Origin: Rhizobium lusitanum
Lineage (GTDB): Bacteria > Pseudomonadota > Alphaproteobacteria > Rhizobiales > Rhizobiaceae
Length of the DNA: 64,000 nucleotides
Assembly (NCBI RefSeq): GCF_014189535.1
Contig: NZ_CP050308.1
Coordinates: forward strand, 2,455,501-2,519,500
Direction of reading: 5' to 3'
Below the pieces are notes generated by a model. The model saw nothing but the letters and a program-made list of their open reading frames with translations. It was not told where the DNA came from and made no database searches. Positions 8,781 through 20,002 of the stretch are shown in pieces. The position numbers and the translations under genes are program-made. How positions within the stretch are numbered: position 1 is the first letter of the stretch; each line of letters starts with the position of its first letter.

Positions 8781-11700
8781 ATGGCGTCGAGGACCAATCC
8801 GAAACGGGAAAAACAGATTGAGGCGGCGCGAAAGATCGCTGCCGCGACCGGAGAGACACATCTCGATCCGGAGATCCTGTTCGGCCGGGCAAGCAATGAC
8901 GACATGGAACGCTACAGCCCGGAAATGCTTGCCCTTGCTGCGGTGCACGCCGCCAAGGAGCTGGCGGCCTGGAGCGGTACGTCTCCTCGTGTTTCAATCG
9001 AGCAGGTGACCGATATCGATCCTGATGGCGTACCCGTCTCGATCCTGTCGATCACCGACCACAACATGCCCTTCCTCTACGAATCGGTCATGGGCGAGGT
9101 GACAAGCAGCTACCGTGACCTCCATATGGCCGTGCACCCGATCCTGATCATCGAGCATGGCAAGCAGCCGAGCCTTTATTCCGCCGATCATCCGAGCGAT
9201 CCGGCCCATCGCGTCAGCCACATCCAATTGCATCTGGCGCCGCTGACCGCAGCGCAAGCAGCCGACCTGATCAAGCGCGTGCAGACCGTGCTCGACCAGA
9301 CGCATCTGACCGTTTCCGACTGGAAGTCGATGCAGACGCGGCTCGATACCGTGATATCGGAACTTTCCATCCACGAAGCGACCGGGCGCCGCAAGGCTGA
9401 CCGCGACGAAGCGCTGGCCTTCCTCTCCTGGCTGCGCGACGGCAACTTCACCTTCCTCGGCATGCGCGAATACGTCTATTCCGGAAAAGGCACCAACGCC
9501 AAGGTGGAGCGCGATCGCGGCACCGGCCTCGGCATCCTCTCCAATCCGGATGTCCTCGTTCTCCGCCAGGGCAAGGACGCCGTCACCACCACGCCGGAGA
9601 TCCTTGCCTTCCTCAACGGGCCGGATTTCCTGATCGTCACCAAGGCCAACGTCAAGTCGATCGTCCACCGCCGCGCCTATATGGACTATGTCGGCGTCAA
9701 GCGCTTCGATGCAGACGGCAACGTCACCGGTGAACTGCGCATCGTCGGCCTCTTCACCTCGACCGCCTATACCAGCGCCGCCGTCGACGTGCCACTGCTG
9801 CGCTCGAAGGTACAGAAGGTCAAGGATCACTTCGGCTTCGATCCAGCCAGCCATTCCGGCCGCCTGCTGGAGAACACGCTGGAATCCTATCCCCGCGACG
9901 ATCTCTTCCAGATCGACACGGCACTGCTGGCAAGCTTCGCGGAACAGATCAACGACCTGACCGACCGGCCGCACGTCCGCGCGCTGCCCCGCATCGATCA
10001 TTTCGACCGCTTCGTCTCGGTCATCGTCTATGTTCCGCGCGAGGAATACGACTCGCTCGTGCGCGAGAAGATCGGAAACTATCTGAAAACGGTCTATGAC
10101 GGCCGCGTTTCCGCCTATTATCCGGCTTTCCCGGAAGGCGGCGTGGCGCGCGTGCATTTCATCATCGGCCGCAGCGGCGGCAAGACGCCGCATATTCCCC
10201 AAGCCAAGCTCGAAGAGGCGATCCGCGCCATCACCGCCCGCTGGGACGATCGTTTCGTCATGCTGGCCGGGCCGAAAGCGCCGCGTATCTCCGTCAGCCA
10301 GGCTTTCCAGGAAGCCTTCACGCCGGAAGATGCCGTCACCGACCTGCCGGATATCACCGCCACCGCCGGCGTTGAGCCGATCCGCATCGCCTTCTACAGC
10401 CGCAAGGATGACGGCGGCGATATCCTGTCGCTGAAGATCTTTCATGGCGACGGCAATCTGGCGCTATCGCGACGCGTGCCGCTGCTCGAAAATCTCGGCT
10501 TCAACGTCATCAGCGAGCGGACCTTCGACATCTATGTCACGGGCAAGGACGGCGAGCCCGGCCATGTGGTCCTCCACGACATGGAGCTGGAGGCCCGCAG
10601 CGGCACGGCGATCGATCTCGCCCGTCACGGCGCAGCCCTTGAGGAAGCCTTCCTCGCCGCCTTCGGTGGCACGATCGACAATGACAGCTTCAACCGGCTG
10701 ATCGTCTCCGCCGATCTTTCCGCTCGCGAAACCAATGTGCTTCGCGCCTATTCCCGCTATCTCCGCCAGGCCGGCATCGCCTATTCGCAGGACTATATCG
10801 CCGCGACGCTGGATAAATATCCGCGCATCGCCGCCGCAATCTTCCGGCTGTTCTACGACACGCTCGATCCCAAGCTCAGCGAGAAGAACCGCACGAAGAA
10901 GCTTTCCGAGCTGCATGCGACCATCGAAACCGAACTCGCCGATGTTCCAAGCCTCGACGACGACCGCATTCTCCGACGCTACGTCAACGCCATCGACGCA
11001 ACGCTGCGCACCAACTATTTCCAGAAAAACGCCGACGGCACGCCGAAGGCGATGCTTGCCTTCAAGCTCGACCCGAAACTGCTGGACGGCCTGCCGGAAC
11101 CGCGGCCCTTCCGCGAAATCTTCGTCTACGGCGTCGAAGTGGAAGGCGTGCACCTGCGCTTCGGCAAGGTGGCGCGCGGCGGTCTGCGCTGGTCGGACCG
11201 TGCCGAGGATTACCGCACCGAAGTGCTCGGCCTCGTCAAGGCGCAGCAGGTGAAGAACGCCGTCATCGTGCCTGTTGGAGCCAAGGGCGGCTTCTATCCG
11301 AAGAAACTGCCGGTTGGCGGCACCCGTGACGAGACCTTCAATGCCGGCCGCGAGGCCTACAAGACCTACATCCGCACGCTGCTGTCGATCACTGACAACA
11401 TCTCCGGCGCCGATATCATCGCGCCCTTGGATACCGTGCGGCTGGATGGTGACGACCCCTATTTCGTCGTTGCCGCCGACAAGGGCACAGCAACCTTCTC
11501 CGACACCGCCAATGCGCTGGCGCAGGAAGCCGGCTTCTGGCTGGACGACGCCTTCGCCTCCGGCGGCTCGGCCGGCTACGACCACAAGAAGATGGGCATT
11601 ACCGCCCGTGGTGCCTGGGAAACCGTCAAGCGGCACTTCCGCGAAATGGACATCGACATCCAGACGACCCCCTTCACGGTTGTCGGTGTCGGCGACATGT

Positions 11701-13571
11701 CCGGCGACGTCTTCGGCAATGGTATGCTTTTGTCGCCGAAGATCCGCCTCATCGCCGCCTTCGACCATCGCGACATCGTCATCGATCCCGATCCGGACAT
11801 GGAAAAGACGCTCGCCGAACGGCAACGTCTCTTCGACCTGCCGCGCTCGAGCTGGCAGGATTTCGACAAGTCCGTCCTGTCGAAGGGCGCGATGATTATC
11901 TCGCGCTCGGCGAAATCGGTGACGCTGACGCCGGAAACCAAGGCCGCGATCGGCATCGACAAGACGGTGGCAACGCCGTTCGAAATCATCACCGCGATCC
12001 TGAAGGCCCCGGTTGACCTGCTCTGGTTCGGCGGCATCGGCACCTATGTAAAGGCTCCGGTCGAAACGGATTCGGATGTCGGCGACCGCGCCAACGACCC
12101 GATCCGCATCACGGCGGAAGAGGTTCGCGCCAAGGTGATCGGCGAGGGCGCCAATCTCGGCGTCACCCAGAAGGGCCGCATCGCCTATGGTCTCAAGGGC
12201 GGACGCTGCAACTCGGACGCCATCGACAACTCGGCCGGCGTCAACACCTCCGACGTCGAGGTCAACATCAAGATCGCGCTGGCATCTGCCATGCATGACG
12301 GCCGCCTGACGCGGGCGAAACGCGATACACTGCTCGCGTCGATGACCGACGAAGTAGGCACCTTGGTGCTGCGCAACAACTACCTGCAATCGCTGGCAAT
12401 CTCGCTGACGGAACGCAAGGGCACCGGCAACGCCCTAGAGCTCAGCCGCTTCATGAGCGTGCTGGAAGCAGCCAAGCAGCTCAACCGCAAGGTCGAGACC
12501 CTGCCGGACGACCAGACCTTCACTGAGCGCTACGCCAATGGCCGGCCGCTGACGCGCGCTGAAATCGGGGTTCTGCTCTCCTATGCCAAGATCGTCCTTT
12601 TCGACGCGCTGGCGGCAAGCGACCTGCCGGACGATCCCTATTTTGCCGCGACGCTCAGCCACTATTTCCCGGGGAAGATGCAGCGCTCGAATGCCGGAGA
12701 TATCACCGGCCACCGGCTGAAGCGTGAAATCGTCGCGACCGTATTGGCGAACGAAGTCATCAACCGTGGCGGACCGGGCTTTGCCGTCAGCATGATGGAT
12801 GCGACGGCAGCGTCTGCCGCCGAAGTGGTCAAGGCTGCGGTGCTTGCCCGCGACGGCTTCGATCTCGACCGGCTCTGGGACGAAACCGATGCGCTTGATG
12901 GCAAGGTCGCCGGACAGATGCAGAACCGTGTCTACGGCGAAATCACCGATGTCTATACGGCGCTCACCCGCCTGCTGCTGAAAACCGGCGCGGCCAAGGG
13001 CAATATCGAGGAAACCATCAGCCGGCTCCAGGCGGCCCTGAAAAAGCTGCGGCCGCTCTTCCTCAGCCATATCCCGGCCGATTTCGCCGCCGAGATCGCC
13101 GCCCGCCAGACGGACTATCAAGCCGCCGGCCTGCCGGAAAAACTCGCCGGCGAGATCGCCATGATCTACGCGCTCGTCCTCGTGCCGGAGATCATGCAGA
13201 TCGCCGAGCGCACCGGCGATACCCTCAACCGCGCCGCCGAAAGCTACTTCACCGTGTCGCAGACCTTCCGTGTCGGCCGCCTGCTGCTGGCCGGCAGCCG
13301 CATCCTCACCGGCGATCACTATGAGAGCCTGGCGCTTGCGCGCAGCCTCGACCAGATCGCCGGTGCCCGCCGCGATATCGTCATTTCGGCGCTGTCGAAC
13401 CATCCGAAGGACAAACAGCCGATCCAGGCATGGCATGCGGAGGACCGTATCCGCATCAACCGCATTGCCGAAGAACTGGCCAGCCTCAGCGAAAGCGGTG
13501 ATCCAAACCTGGCGCGCATCACGGTTGCTGCAGGCCTTCTGACCGACCTTGCGCATGATCGAGCGAGGTGA
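8781..13571 (+). CDS. NAD-specific glutamate dehydrogenase (GDH180 class)
   Basis: The 1596-residue protein has the length of the large NAD-dependent glutamate dehydrogenases (about 180 kDa; GdhB/GdhZ in other proteobacteria). These convert glutamate to 2-oxoglutarate and ammonia, mainly for catabolism. The long N-terminal part carries ACT-like regulatory regions. The catalytic domain starts near residue 790 with VARGGLRWSDRAEDYRTEV and the substrate-lysine region VKNAVIVPVGAKGGF. The Rossmann part contains LLWFGGIGTYVKA and GEGANLGVTQKGRIAYGLKG near 1085-1150. A GGAGG ribosome-binding site 5 bp before the ATG sets the start. A permease gene follows at 50 bp and may be cotranscribed. Confidence 0.96.
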   Translation: MASRTNPKREKQIEAARKIAAATGETHLDPEILFGRASNDDMERYSPEMLALAAVHAAKELAAWSGTSPRVSIEQVTDIDPDGVPVSILSITDHNMPFLYESVMGEVTSSYRDLHMAVHPILIIEHGKQPSLYSADHPSDPAHRVSHIQLHLAPLTAAQAADLIKRVQTVLDQTHLTVSDWKSMQTRLDTVISELSIHEATGRRKADRDEALAFLSWLRDGNFTFLGMREYVYSGKGTNAKVERDRGTGLGILSNPDVLVLRQGKDAVTTTPEILAFLNGPDFLIVTKANVKSIVHRRAYMDYVGVKRFDADGNVTGELRIVGLFTSTAYTSAAVDVPLLRSKVQKVKDHFGFDPASHSGRLLENTLESYPRDDLFQIDTALLASFAEQINDLTDRPHVRALPRIDHFDRFVSVIVYVPREEYDSLVREKIGNYLKTVYDGRVSAYYPAFPEGGVARVHFIIGRSGGKTPHIPQAKLEEAIRAITARWDDRFVMLAGPKAPRISVSQAFQEAFTPEDAVTDLPDITATAGVEPIRIAFYSRKDDGGDILSLKIFHGDGNLALSRRVPLLENLGFNVISERTFDIYVTGKDGEPGHVVLHDMELEARSGTAIDLARHGAALEEAFLAAFGGTIDNDSFNRLIVSADLSARETNVLRAYSRYLRQAGIAYSQDYIAATLDKYPRIAAAIFRLFYDTLDPKLSEKNRTKKLSELHATIETELADVPSLDDDRILRRYVNAIDATLRTNYFQKNADGTPKAMLAFKLDPKLLDGLPEPRPFREIFVYGVEVEGVHLRFGKVARGGLRWSDRAEDYRTEVLGLVKAQQVKNAVIVPVGAKGGFYPKKLPVGGTRDETFNAGREAYKTYIRTLLSITDNISGADIIAPLDTVRLDGDDPYFVVAADKGTATFSDTANALAQEAGFWLDDAFASGGSAGYDHKKMGITARGAWETVKRHFREMDIDIQTTPFTVVGVGDMSGDVFGNGMLLSPKIRLIAAFDHRDIVIDPDPDMEKTLAERQRLFDLPRSSWQDFDKSVLSKGAMIISRSAKSVTLTPETKAAIGIDKTVATPFEIITAILKAPVDLLWFGGIGTYVKAPVETDSDVGDRANDPIRITAEEVRAKVIGEGANLGVTQKGRIAYGLKGGRCNSDAIDNSAGVNTSDVEVNIKIALASAMHDGRLTRAKRDTLLASMTDEVGTLVLRNNYLQSLAISLTERKGTGNALELSRFMSVLEAAKQLNRKVETLPDDQTFTERYANGRPLTRAEIGVLLSYAKIVLFDALAASDLPDDPYFAATLSHYFPGKMQRSNAGDITGHRLKREIVATVLANEVINRGGPGFAVSMMDATAASAAEVVKAAVLARDGFDLDRLWDETDALDGKVAGQMQNRVYGEITDVYTALTRLLLKTGAAKGNIEETISRLQAALKKLRPLFLSHIPADFAAEIAARQTDYQAAGLPEKLAGEIAMIYALVLVPEIMQIAERTGDTLNRAAESYFTVSQTFRVGRLLLAGSRILTGDHYESLALARSLDQIAGARRDIVISALSNHPKDKQPIQAWHAEDRIRINRIAEELASLSESGDPNLARITVAAGLLTDLAHDRAR

Positions 13572-13620
13572 GACAGTCCGCCCGACTCAATAGCCCATCG
13601 GCGGAATCAAGGACGGGAAT

Positions 13621-15009
13621 TTGGTGACCACCGAGATAAGGGACGAAGCGCCGGCAAAAGTGCCGGCGCGGGGCATCTGGGGATGGATGTTCTTCGACTG
13701 GGCAGCGCAACCCTTCTTCACCGTCGTCACCACCTTCATCTTCGGTCCTTATTTCGTGGCACGGCTGACCGCCGATCCGGTTGCCGCGCAGACGACGTGG
13801 AGCAATATGGCGACGATCTCCTCGGTGATCATCGCCGTGCTATCGCCCGTCCTCGGCTCGATCGCGGATCAATCCGGCAGGCGCAAACCGTGGATCGCCT
13901 TCTTTGCCGTCATCAAGATCGCCAGCCTCTTCTGCCTCTGGAGTGCCGCTCCGGGCTCGCCAATCATCTATCCCGTCATCTTCATGATCCTCGCCTCGAT
14001 CTCGGCGGAGTTTTCGATCGTTTTCAACGATTCGATGATGCCCCGGCTTGTCAGCAAGGACGATGTCGGCCGCGTGTCGAATGCCGCCTGGGGGCTCGGC
14101 TATCTCGGCGGCATGATCGTGCTGATCGCGGTCGTGGCGCTTCTGGCCGGCAATCCGCAAACCGGCAAGACCATTCTCGGCCTGACACCACTCTTCGGCC
14201 TCGACGCAGCACTCGGCGAGGATGCACGCATCACCGGGCCGATCGCCGCCGTCTGGTATTTCCTCTTCATCCTGCCGATGTTCTTCTTCACGCCGGATGC
14301 CGCGCGCGGCCTGCCGCTCGCCGCCGCGGTTCGCTCCGGCCTGCGCGAACTGAAAGCGACGCTCAGTGAGTTGAAGCGCCGACGAGGCATCAGCCTCTTT
14401 CTGATTGCCCGCATGATCTACCAGGACGGCGTCAACGGCCTGCTGATCCTTGGCGGCACCTTCGCCGCCGGAATGTTCGGCTGGGCGACCATCGAGATCG
14501 GCATCTACGGCATCATCCTCAACATCGTCGCCATTTTCGGCTGCTTCATCGCCGGCTATGTCGACCGCTGGCTGGGCTCGAAGATAACCGTCGTCATCAG
14601 CCTCGCCCTGCTGCTCGTCGCAACGTTCGGCATCGTCTCCACAGGACCAGGCTTCACGCTCTTCGGCCTTGTGCCGCTTTCCACCGTGGATTCCGGCGGC
14701 TTGTTCGGGACGGCGGCGGAGAAGGCCTATATCGGCTACGGCCTGCTGATCGGCATCGCCTTCGGCCCGGTGCAAGCCTCCTCGCGCTCCTTTCTCGCCC
14801 GCAGCGTCAGCGTTGCCGAAGCCGGCCGCTATTTCGGCATCTATGCGCTCTCCGGCCGCGCCACCAGCTTCATGGCAACGCTATTCTTCTCGCTAATGAC
14901 CTATTGGAGCGGGTCGGCTCGTTTCGGCATGGCGACACTGGTCATCTTCCTCGCCGGCGGCCTGCTGCTTCTGCTGCGGACACCCTATCCCGCCGATAGG
15001 GCTAAATAG
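13621..15009 (+). CDS. MFS transporter, UMF1 (Atg22-like) family
   Basis: The 462-residue polytopic protein has about 12 hydrophobic segments. It shows features of the UMF1 branch of the major facilitator superfamily: WGWMFFDWAAQPFFT near residue 20, LGSIADQSGRRKPWI for the loop 2-3 signature, and NAAWGLGYLGGM. The C-terminal half has GPVQASSRSFLARSV. The substrate is unknown. Start choice is between TTG 13621 and GTG 13624, both behind AAGGA at 13609-13613. It follows the glutamate dehydrogenase gene closely, so a link to amino-acid use is possible but unproven. A bidirectional terminator separates it from convergent purH. Confidence 0.88.
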   Translation: MVTTEIRDEAPAKVPARGIWGWMFFDWAAQPFFTVVTTFIFGPYFVARLTADPVAAQTTWSNMATISSVIIAVLSPVLGSIADQSGRRKPWIAFFAVIKIASLFCLWSAAPGSPIIYPVIFMILASISAEFSIVFNDSMMPRLVSKDDVGRVSNAAWGLGYLGGMIVLIAVVALLAGNPQTGKTILGLTPLFGLDAALGEDARITGPIAAVWYFLFILPMFFFTPDAARGLPLAAAVRSGLRELKATLSELKRRRGISLFLIARMIYQDGVNGLLILGGTFAAGMFGWATIEIGIYGIILNIVAIFGCFIAGYVDRWLGSKITVVISLALLLVATFGIVSTGPGFTLFGLVPLSTVDSGGLFGTAAEKAYIGYGLLIGIAFGPVQASSRSFLARSVSVAEAGRYFGIYALSGRATSFMATLFFSLMTYWSGSARFGMATLVIFLAGGLLLLLRTPYPADRAK

Positions 15010-15018
15010 GCAAAGAAA

Positions 15019-15045
15019 ATCCCGGTTGAGCTAGTCAACCGGGAT
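15019..15045. terminator. Hairpin terminator between convergent MFS gene and purH
   Basis: ATCCCGGTTGA (15019-15029) pairs perfectly with TCAACCGGGAT (15035-15045) over a 5-base loop. A second small stem TCCGCCA/TGGCGGA (15070-15088) overlaps the purH 3' end. Neither has a long T run, but the position between convergent stops supports terminator function. Confidence 0.65.
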
Positions 15046-15076
15046 ATCCTAATTCAGGATCTGGTATATCCGCCAA

Positions 15077-16693
15077 TTAATGGCGGAAATGGCGGATGCC
15101 GGTGAACACCATCGCCACATTATGCTCGTTGGCCGCGTCGATGACTTCCTGGTCGCGCATCGAGCCACCCGGCTGGATGACCGCCGTAGCACCAGCGGCA
15201 ATCGCCGACAGCAAGCCGTCAGCGAAGGGCAGGAAGGCTTCGGAAGCGACAGCGGAACCCCGCGTCAGCGGCTCGGCAAGCCCCATGGCCTTGGCGGCGT
15301 CTTCCGCTTTGATCGCGGCGATACGGGCCGAATCGACGCGGCTCATCTGGCCGGCGCCGATGCCGGCCGTCTGGCCGTCCTTGGCGTAAACAACGGCATT
15401 CGACTTGACATGCTTGGCGACGCGGAAGGCGAACTTCATGTCCTCCAGTTCCTGCGCTGTCGGCGCGCGCTTGGTGACGACCTTCAGCTCCATGTCTTCG
15501 ACCAGCGCGTTATCACGGTTCTGGACGAGCAGGCCGCCGGAAACGGTCTTGGCGGTCAGGCCGGCCACGCGCGGATCGGGCAAGGCGCCGACCGAGAGAA
15601 GGCGAAGGTTCGGCTTACGGGCGATGATCGCCTTGGCTTCCTCGGTCACTTCAGGCGCGATGATAACTTCGGTGTAGAGCTTGACGATCTCTTCGGCTGT
15701 TGCCGCATCAAGAATGCTATTCAGAGCGATGATGCCACCGAAAGCCGAGACGGAATCGCAGGCGAGCGCCCGCTTGTAGGCTTCGACCAGGCTCGGGCCG
15801 GTGGCGACGCCACAGGGATTGGCATGCTTGATGATCGCGCAAGCCGGACCGTTTTCCGGCAAGAACTCGGCAACCAGCTCATAGGCCGCATCGGTATCGT
15901 TGATGTTGTTGTAGGAAAGCTGCTTGCCCTGGATCAGCGTTGCCGTGGAAACGCCTGGGCGGTTTTCGCCGGTGACGTAGAAAGCCGCCTTCTGATGCGG
16001 ATTTTCGCCATAACGCATCTCTTCACGCAGCACGCCGCCGATGACGCGGTGGCGCGGTGTGGCGATATCGAGGGCTTCGGCAAACCAGTTGGAGATCATC
16101 GCGTCATAGGCAGCAGTCCGGGCAAAAGCCTTGGCGGCCATGCGCTTGCGGAAGTCGTAGCTCGTCTGTCCGGCATCGGCGGAAAGCTGCTCCAGCAGCT
16201 CGGGATAATCTGCCGGATCCGTCAGGGTGATCACATAAGCATGGTTCTTGGCCGAAGCGCGGATCATTGCCGGGCCGCCGATATCGATATTCTCCACCGT
16301 CGTCGGATAATCGCCGCCAGCCTTGCGCACGTCTTCGAAGGGATAGAGGTTGATGACGGCGAGGTCGATGCCCTCGATGCCGTGTTCCTTCATCGCCGCC
16401 TGATGCTCGGCGTCGTCACGGATGGCGAGCAGGCCGCCATGCACCTTCGGATGCAGCGTCTTGACGCGGCCGTCCATGATCTCCGGAAATTCGGTGACTT
16501 CGGAAACGTCGGTCACCGCAAGGCCGGCCGCCGCGATCGCCTTGTGCGTGCCGCCGGTCGACAGCAGCCGCACGCCCTGTTCACTAAGCGCACGCGCCAG
16601 CTCGACGATGCCGGTCTTGTCGAACACGGACAGAAGCGCGGTCTTCACCTGTACTTTGTCGGGAGCGGGGATTTTCTTGGAAACGACGGCCAT
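15077..16693 (-). CDS. purH: Bifunctional purine biosynthesis protein PurH
   Basis: The 538-residue cytoplasmic enzyme does the last two steps of IMP synthesis: AICAR formylation and IMP cyclisation. The N-terminal MGS-like cyclohydrolase domain begins at [20 protein letters not shown] and includes [11 protein letters not shown]. The transformylase domain carries the catalytic Lys-His in [13 protein letters not shown] and [20 protein letters not shown]. The start at ATG 16693 follows GGAGAAA, and the frame stays open far upstream, but that part is unlike the family. It lies 97 bp after the heparinase-like gene and probably ends the rsmB-heparinase-purH transcript. It converges on the MFS gene. 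Confidence 0.97.
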   Translation of the reverse strand: MAVVSKKIPAPDKVQVKTALLSVFDKTGIVELARALSEQGVRLLSTGGTHKAIAAAGLAVTDVSEVTEFPEIMDGRVKTLHPKVHGGLLAIRDDAEHQAAMKEHGIEGIDLAVINLYPFEDVRKAGGDYPTTVENIDIGGPAMIRASAKNHAYVITLTDPADYPELLEQLSADAGQTSYDFRKRMAAKAFARTAAYDAMISNWFAEALDIATPRHRVIGGVLREEMRYGENPHQKAAFYVTGENRPGVSTATLIQGKQLSYNNINDTDAAYELVAEFLPENGPACAIIKHANPCGVATGPSLVEAYKRALACDSVSAFGGIIALNSILDAATAEEIVKLYTEVIIAPEVTEEAKAIIARKPNLRLLSVGALPDPRVAGLTAKTVSGGLLVQNRDNALVEDMELKVVTKRAPTAQELEDMKFAFRVAKHVKSNAVVYAKDGQTAGIGAGQMSRVDSARIAAIKAEDAAKAMGLAEPLTRGSAVASEAFLPFADGLLSAIAAGATAVIQPGGSMRDQEVIDAANEHNVAMVFTGIRHFRH

Positions 16694-16790
16694 GGGCTTT
16701 TTCTCCGGTCGAACATGGGGAGACGAAATGTCCGGCGAAAACGGCGCGGGACGATATGCCCGCCCCGTTAGCATAGCTGACGCTATTAGC

Positions 16791-18494
16791 CTATGGCCGA
16801 TGGGACAAAAACCAGCGGATTTCCGGCTTTTCGGCGATCGGGAAAACAATCTCGAGCTGGTCGGATGAGCGCATGCCGGAGGCATCGGCGAAAAAGATAT
16901 CCTCGGCTACCAGCACTTCGTTGCCCGGCGAGGAGAAGACCCAGGTCTCGCCATCCGGCGCGATCAGCAGGGCACTATCGGTCTCGGTCTGCAACAGGCT
17001 GATGGAAGGATGGACATGGAAGCGCGCCGAAGCCAGGCTTTCGCCCCTCGGCGGATGCTTCTTGCCTTCGGGCACGAAGAAACGGTCGCGGCCGGTAAGG
17101 ATGGTGCCGGCGGCATTCAAGCTGATCTCGCGCTCATGAACATAGCCGAAAGCGGAGAGATAGCCGTCATGCGCGGCTCGCACATAGTCGCGGCCGTCTT
17201 CGGTCTCGGCGCGCTCGACGATAATCTTCTTCACCCCACCAACCATGACGGGACCAAGGGTCTTCGACTTGGAAAATTGACAGGACGAGGTGTCGTTGAG
17301 CGTTACGGTCGAATGCGCCGCCGTCGCGCGGGCAGCCTGCAGGTAGCGATCGCCGGCAAATTCCGGCGCACCGGAATTGACGATGAAGCGGGCCTTGCCC
17401 GACGACATTTCGAAGGAAAGGCAACCGGCATGGGCCGTGCGGCTAAGGTCGGCGGAGGCGGGACAGCCGGTATCGACGATGACGACGGCCTGACCGGCGG
17501 CCAGCCGGTGGTATTTCGCGTGCGGCAGCGCTTTGAACGTCTGGCCGGCGGTTTCATCATAACGCAGCACCGACATCAGCTCGTTGGCAAGCGTCGAGGT
17601 CGCGCCGTTGAACAGCGCCAGATCGCCATCCTGATGCCGGAAGAAGCGCAGGGCCGGATACATACGGTCGATGCCGGGGATCAGCCGCGACGGAACGTCG
17701 TGGCCGAGATTGACATAGGTCTGGCGCAGCGGCAGCAGGTCGAGCAGCAACTCCAGCGCCACGCGCGGATTGCGCGAGATATGCCCGCCATCCGGCAGGA
17801 TCTGCCGATCGATTTCCCGGTTGAGCGCCTGGCCGGCGCGCTTCAGCACGGAGGCGCCATTCGGCATGGCGACCGAAGACATGGCAAGCGCGATCCGCAC
17901 CCGAAAGCGTGTCGTTCCATCCCGCGTCGTTGCCGCAACCCGGCGCAGATAACGGACATGCAAGACGAGCATGCGCATGAAGCGGCGATAAAAGCCGCTA
18001 TCCGTGCCCTGCAGCAAAACCGGCGAATGCGACAGCCAAGCGATCAGCCGCTCGGCGGCGGTATCGGGCGCCCAGGCGATGCCCTGCAGCCGTCGACCAT
18101 GAACGGCCATCCAATCATTGAGAATAGAGCGCGCCAAGGCCGATGCCTGATCACTCTTTTCGGCCCGCAAGTGCCTCAGCCAACGAAAATTATGCAGACG
18201 CGTTGCGAAGACTTGTGACGGAAGCTCCAGCGCGAAAGGCGAACCGCCCTCGGTTTCCAGCACGCGGCCCGCCAGCAGGATGCGGCCATTGATAAGTTCT
18301 TCCGCAAAGAAGGGATCGATGCTGCGCAGATCCGTCGGAGCCACGATCAGCCGTTCCGGCACACGCATCGTGTGGCGGGTGAGACGCAATCGCGCCAACG
18401 CCGCGCGGCGAGACATCCGCCGCCATGCTTCCCGCATGTGTAATTTCACTAAATCCTGCCGCAAAACTGCATATTTGCTTGTGCTTACTCTCAA
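16791..18494 (-). CDS. Heparinase II/III family protein without signal peptide
   Basis: This 567-residue protein matches the alphaproteobacterial heparinase II/III-like family. An N-terminal helical toroid part ([58 protein letters not shown]) is followed by a C-terminal beta-sandwich from about residue 350 ([34 protein letters not shown]). Such folds are usually polysaccharide lyases, but the substrate is unknown. The start is TTG 18494, giving a basic N-terminus without an export signal, which is odd for a lyase acting on external polymers. It lies between rsmB and purH on the same strand. Confidence 0.85.
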   Translation of the reverse strand: MRVSTSKYAVLRQDLVKLHMREAWRRMSRRAALARLRLTRHTMRVPERLIVAPTDLRSIDPFFAEELINGRILLAGRVLETEGGSPFALELPSQVFATRLHNFRWLRHLRAEKSDQASALARSILNDWMAVHGRRLQGIAWAPDTAAERLIAWLSHSPVLLQGTDSGFYRRFMRMLVLHVRYLRRVAATTRDGTTRFRVRIALAMSSVAMPNGASVLKRAGQALNREIDRQILPDGGHISRNPRVALELLLDLLPLRQTYVNLGHDVPSRLIPGIDRMYPALRFFRHQDGDLALFNGATSTLANELMSVLRYDETAGQTFKALPHAKYHRLAAGQAVVIVDTGCPASADLSRTAHAGCLSFEMSSGKARFIVNSGAPEFAGDRYLQAARATAAHSTVTLNDTSSCQFSKSKTLGPVMVGGVKKIIVERAETEDGRDYVRAAHDGYLSAFGYVHEREISLNAAGTILTGRDRFFVPEGKKHPPRGESLASARFHVHPSISLLQTETDSALLIAPDGETWVFSSPGNEVLVAEDIFFADASGMRSSDQLEIVFPIAEKPEIRWFLSHRP

Positions 18495-18586
18495 TGCCGG
18501 TGGTTAAGAAGAGGTTAGGACTATGTCAAATCGGGACATTATGCCCAGTTTTCCATCAACCGAGAGCAAACGGTTGAGCTTCGCCA

Positions 18587-20002
18587 CTAATGCGTGCGAC
18601 GGAGCACCACGGCAAAGAAGCCATCGAGGCCGGAGGCAAAACCGCCGGAGAGTTGCAGCATGTCGGGCGTGGTGCGGAAGGCGCCGAGCGGGGAAATCGC
18701 CGCTTCCAGACCCGGCCAATCCTCGGGCTTGATCGCCAAACGCTCCGCCATGTCCGTGTCGGACAGAACACGCGCGACCAGATCCTCGCCTTCTTCGGGA
18801 TCGAGCGAGCAATTGGAAAACACCACCAGCCCGCCGGGCTTGACCAGGGTCAGGGCATGGCGAAGCAGGCGCTCCTGTAACGCGGCGAGCTTGGCTATAT
18901 CCTCCGGACCCTTGGTCCAGAGCACATCGGGATGACGGCGCGTCGTGCCCGTGGACGAGCAGGGTGCATCGAGAAGGGCCGCGTCGAAGAGATCGTCAGG
19001 CTGGAACTTCGCCATGTCGGCAACGACGGTTTCCGCCTCCAGCCCGAGCCGCGCCAGATTGCCGGACAGTCGCTTCAGGCGATTGGCGGACTGGTCGAGC
19101 GCGGTCACCTTGCCACCGGCCAGAATGAGCTGCGCCGTCTTGCCGCCGGGCGCAGCGCAGAGATCGACGACCCGCTGGCCGGCAAGCGAGCCGAACAATT
19201 TTGCCGGAATGCTGGCGGCGGCATCCTGCACCCACCACTCGCCCTCCGTAAACCCATCCAGCGACGGGATGGAGCCTTCAAAAGCGGCAAGCCGCACGCC
19301 GCCGGTCGGTAGAACCACACCATTCAAGCGCTTCGCCCAGCCCTCGGCATCGGATTTCACCGTGACGTCGATGGCGGCCGGCTCCAGCTGCGTATCCGAA
19401 ATCTTCAGCGCCGCTTGCCTGCCATAGGCAGCCTCGAGACGGGACAGGAACCATTTGGGCATGGCCGGCACATCGGCACCCTGGCTAAGAATATCCTGCT
19501 TCTCCCGGCCGATGCGCCGAAGGATGGCGTTGACCAGCTTGGCGAAGCGACGATTGCGCGGATCCTGGTTGGCCTGTTCCACGGCGATATCGACGGCGGA
19601 GTGATCCGGCACGTCGAGATAGAGCATCTGCGCGGCACCCACTACCAGCACATGATGCAGGGCGCGAGCCCCTTCCGGCAGCGGCGAATCCAGCAGCGAA
19701 GCGATCGCCGCCTCGATACGCGGCAGGTGCCGCAGGGCCGAGTTGAGAATGGCGCGCACCAGCGCCCGGTCGCTGTCGCCAAGCGCCTTGTAGGCGGGAT
19801 TGCCGCCTTCGGCATCGAGCATGCCATCGAGCGGTGTCTTGCGGTCGATGACAGCCGAAAGAATCTTCGTCGCGGCGGCGCGCGCCGCAAATCCGGGCTT
19901 GGAGGAAACCGAATCACGCGGCCGAGCCTCTCCCGACCGGTTGCCTGCTTGCTTTCCGTCTTTATTGAAATGCTTGTTTTTATTATCAGAACTCAAGACC
20001 AA
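18587..20002 (-). CDS. rsmB: 16S rRNA (cytosine-C5) methyltransferase RsmB
   Basis: The 471-residue protein methylates 16S rRNA at the position equivalent to C967. An N-terminal NusB-like RNA-binding domain (about 40-165; [23 protein letters not shown]) precedes the RsmF-like methyltransferase domain. The AdoMet motif [10 protein letters not shown] is at 280-289, and the two cysteines expected for catalysis are in DAPCSS (345-350) and SNCS (396-399). The start appears to be TTG 20002, overlapping the htpX stop by 10 bp, which implies translational coupling. The N-terminal 35 residues are low-complexity and the exact start is uncertain. Confidence 0.93.
   Translation of the reverse strand: MVLSSDNKNKHFNKDGKQAGNRSGEARPRDSVSSKPGFAARAAATKILSAVIDRKTPLDGMLDAEGGNPAYKALGDSDRALVRAILNSALRHLPRIEAAIASLLDSPLPEGARALHHVLVVGAAQMLYLDVPDHSAVDIAVEQANQDPRNRRFAKLVNAILRRIGREKQDILSQGADVPAMPKWFLSRLEAAYGRQAALKISDTQLEPAAIDVTVKSDAEGWAKRLNGVVLPTGGVRLAAFEGSIPSLDGFTEGEWWVQDAAASIPAKLFGSLAGQRVVDLCAAPGGKTAQLILAGGKVTALDQSANRLKRLSGNLARLGLEAETVVADMAKFQPDDLFDAALLDAPCSSTGTTRRHPDVLWTKGPEDIAKLAALQERLLRHALTLVKPGGLVVFSNCSLDPEEGEDLVARVLSDTDMAERLAIKPEDWPGLEAAISPLGAFRTTPDMLQLSGGFASGLDGFFAVVLRRTH

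Noticed and set aside
10464..12389. Long open frame of 641 codons on the minus strand inside the glutamate dehydrogenase gene
   Set aside because: It is antisense to a clear family protein. Its translation is rich in Arg, Asp and Gly and shows no motif. GC-rich genes commonly leave such frames open.
15080..16771. 563-codon plus-strand frame opposite purH
   Set aside because: Antisense to PurH, no recognisable domain, typical by-product of GC-rich codon use.
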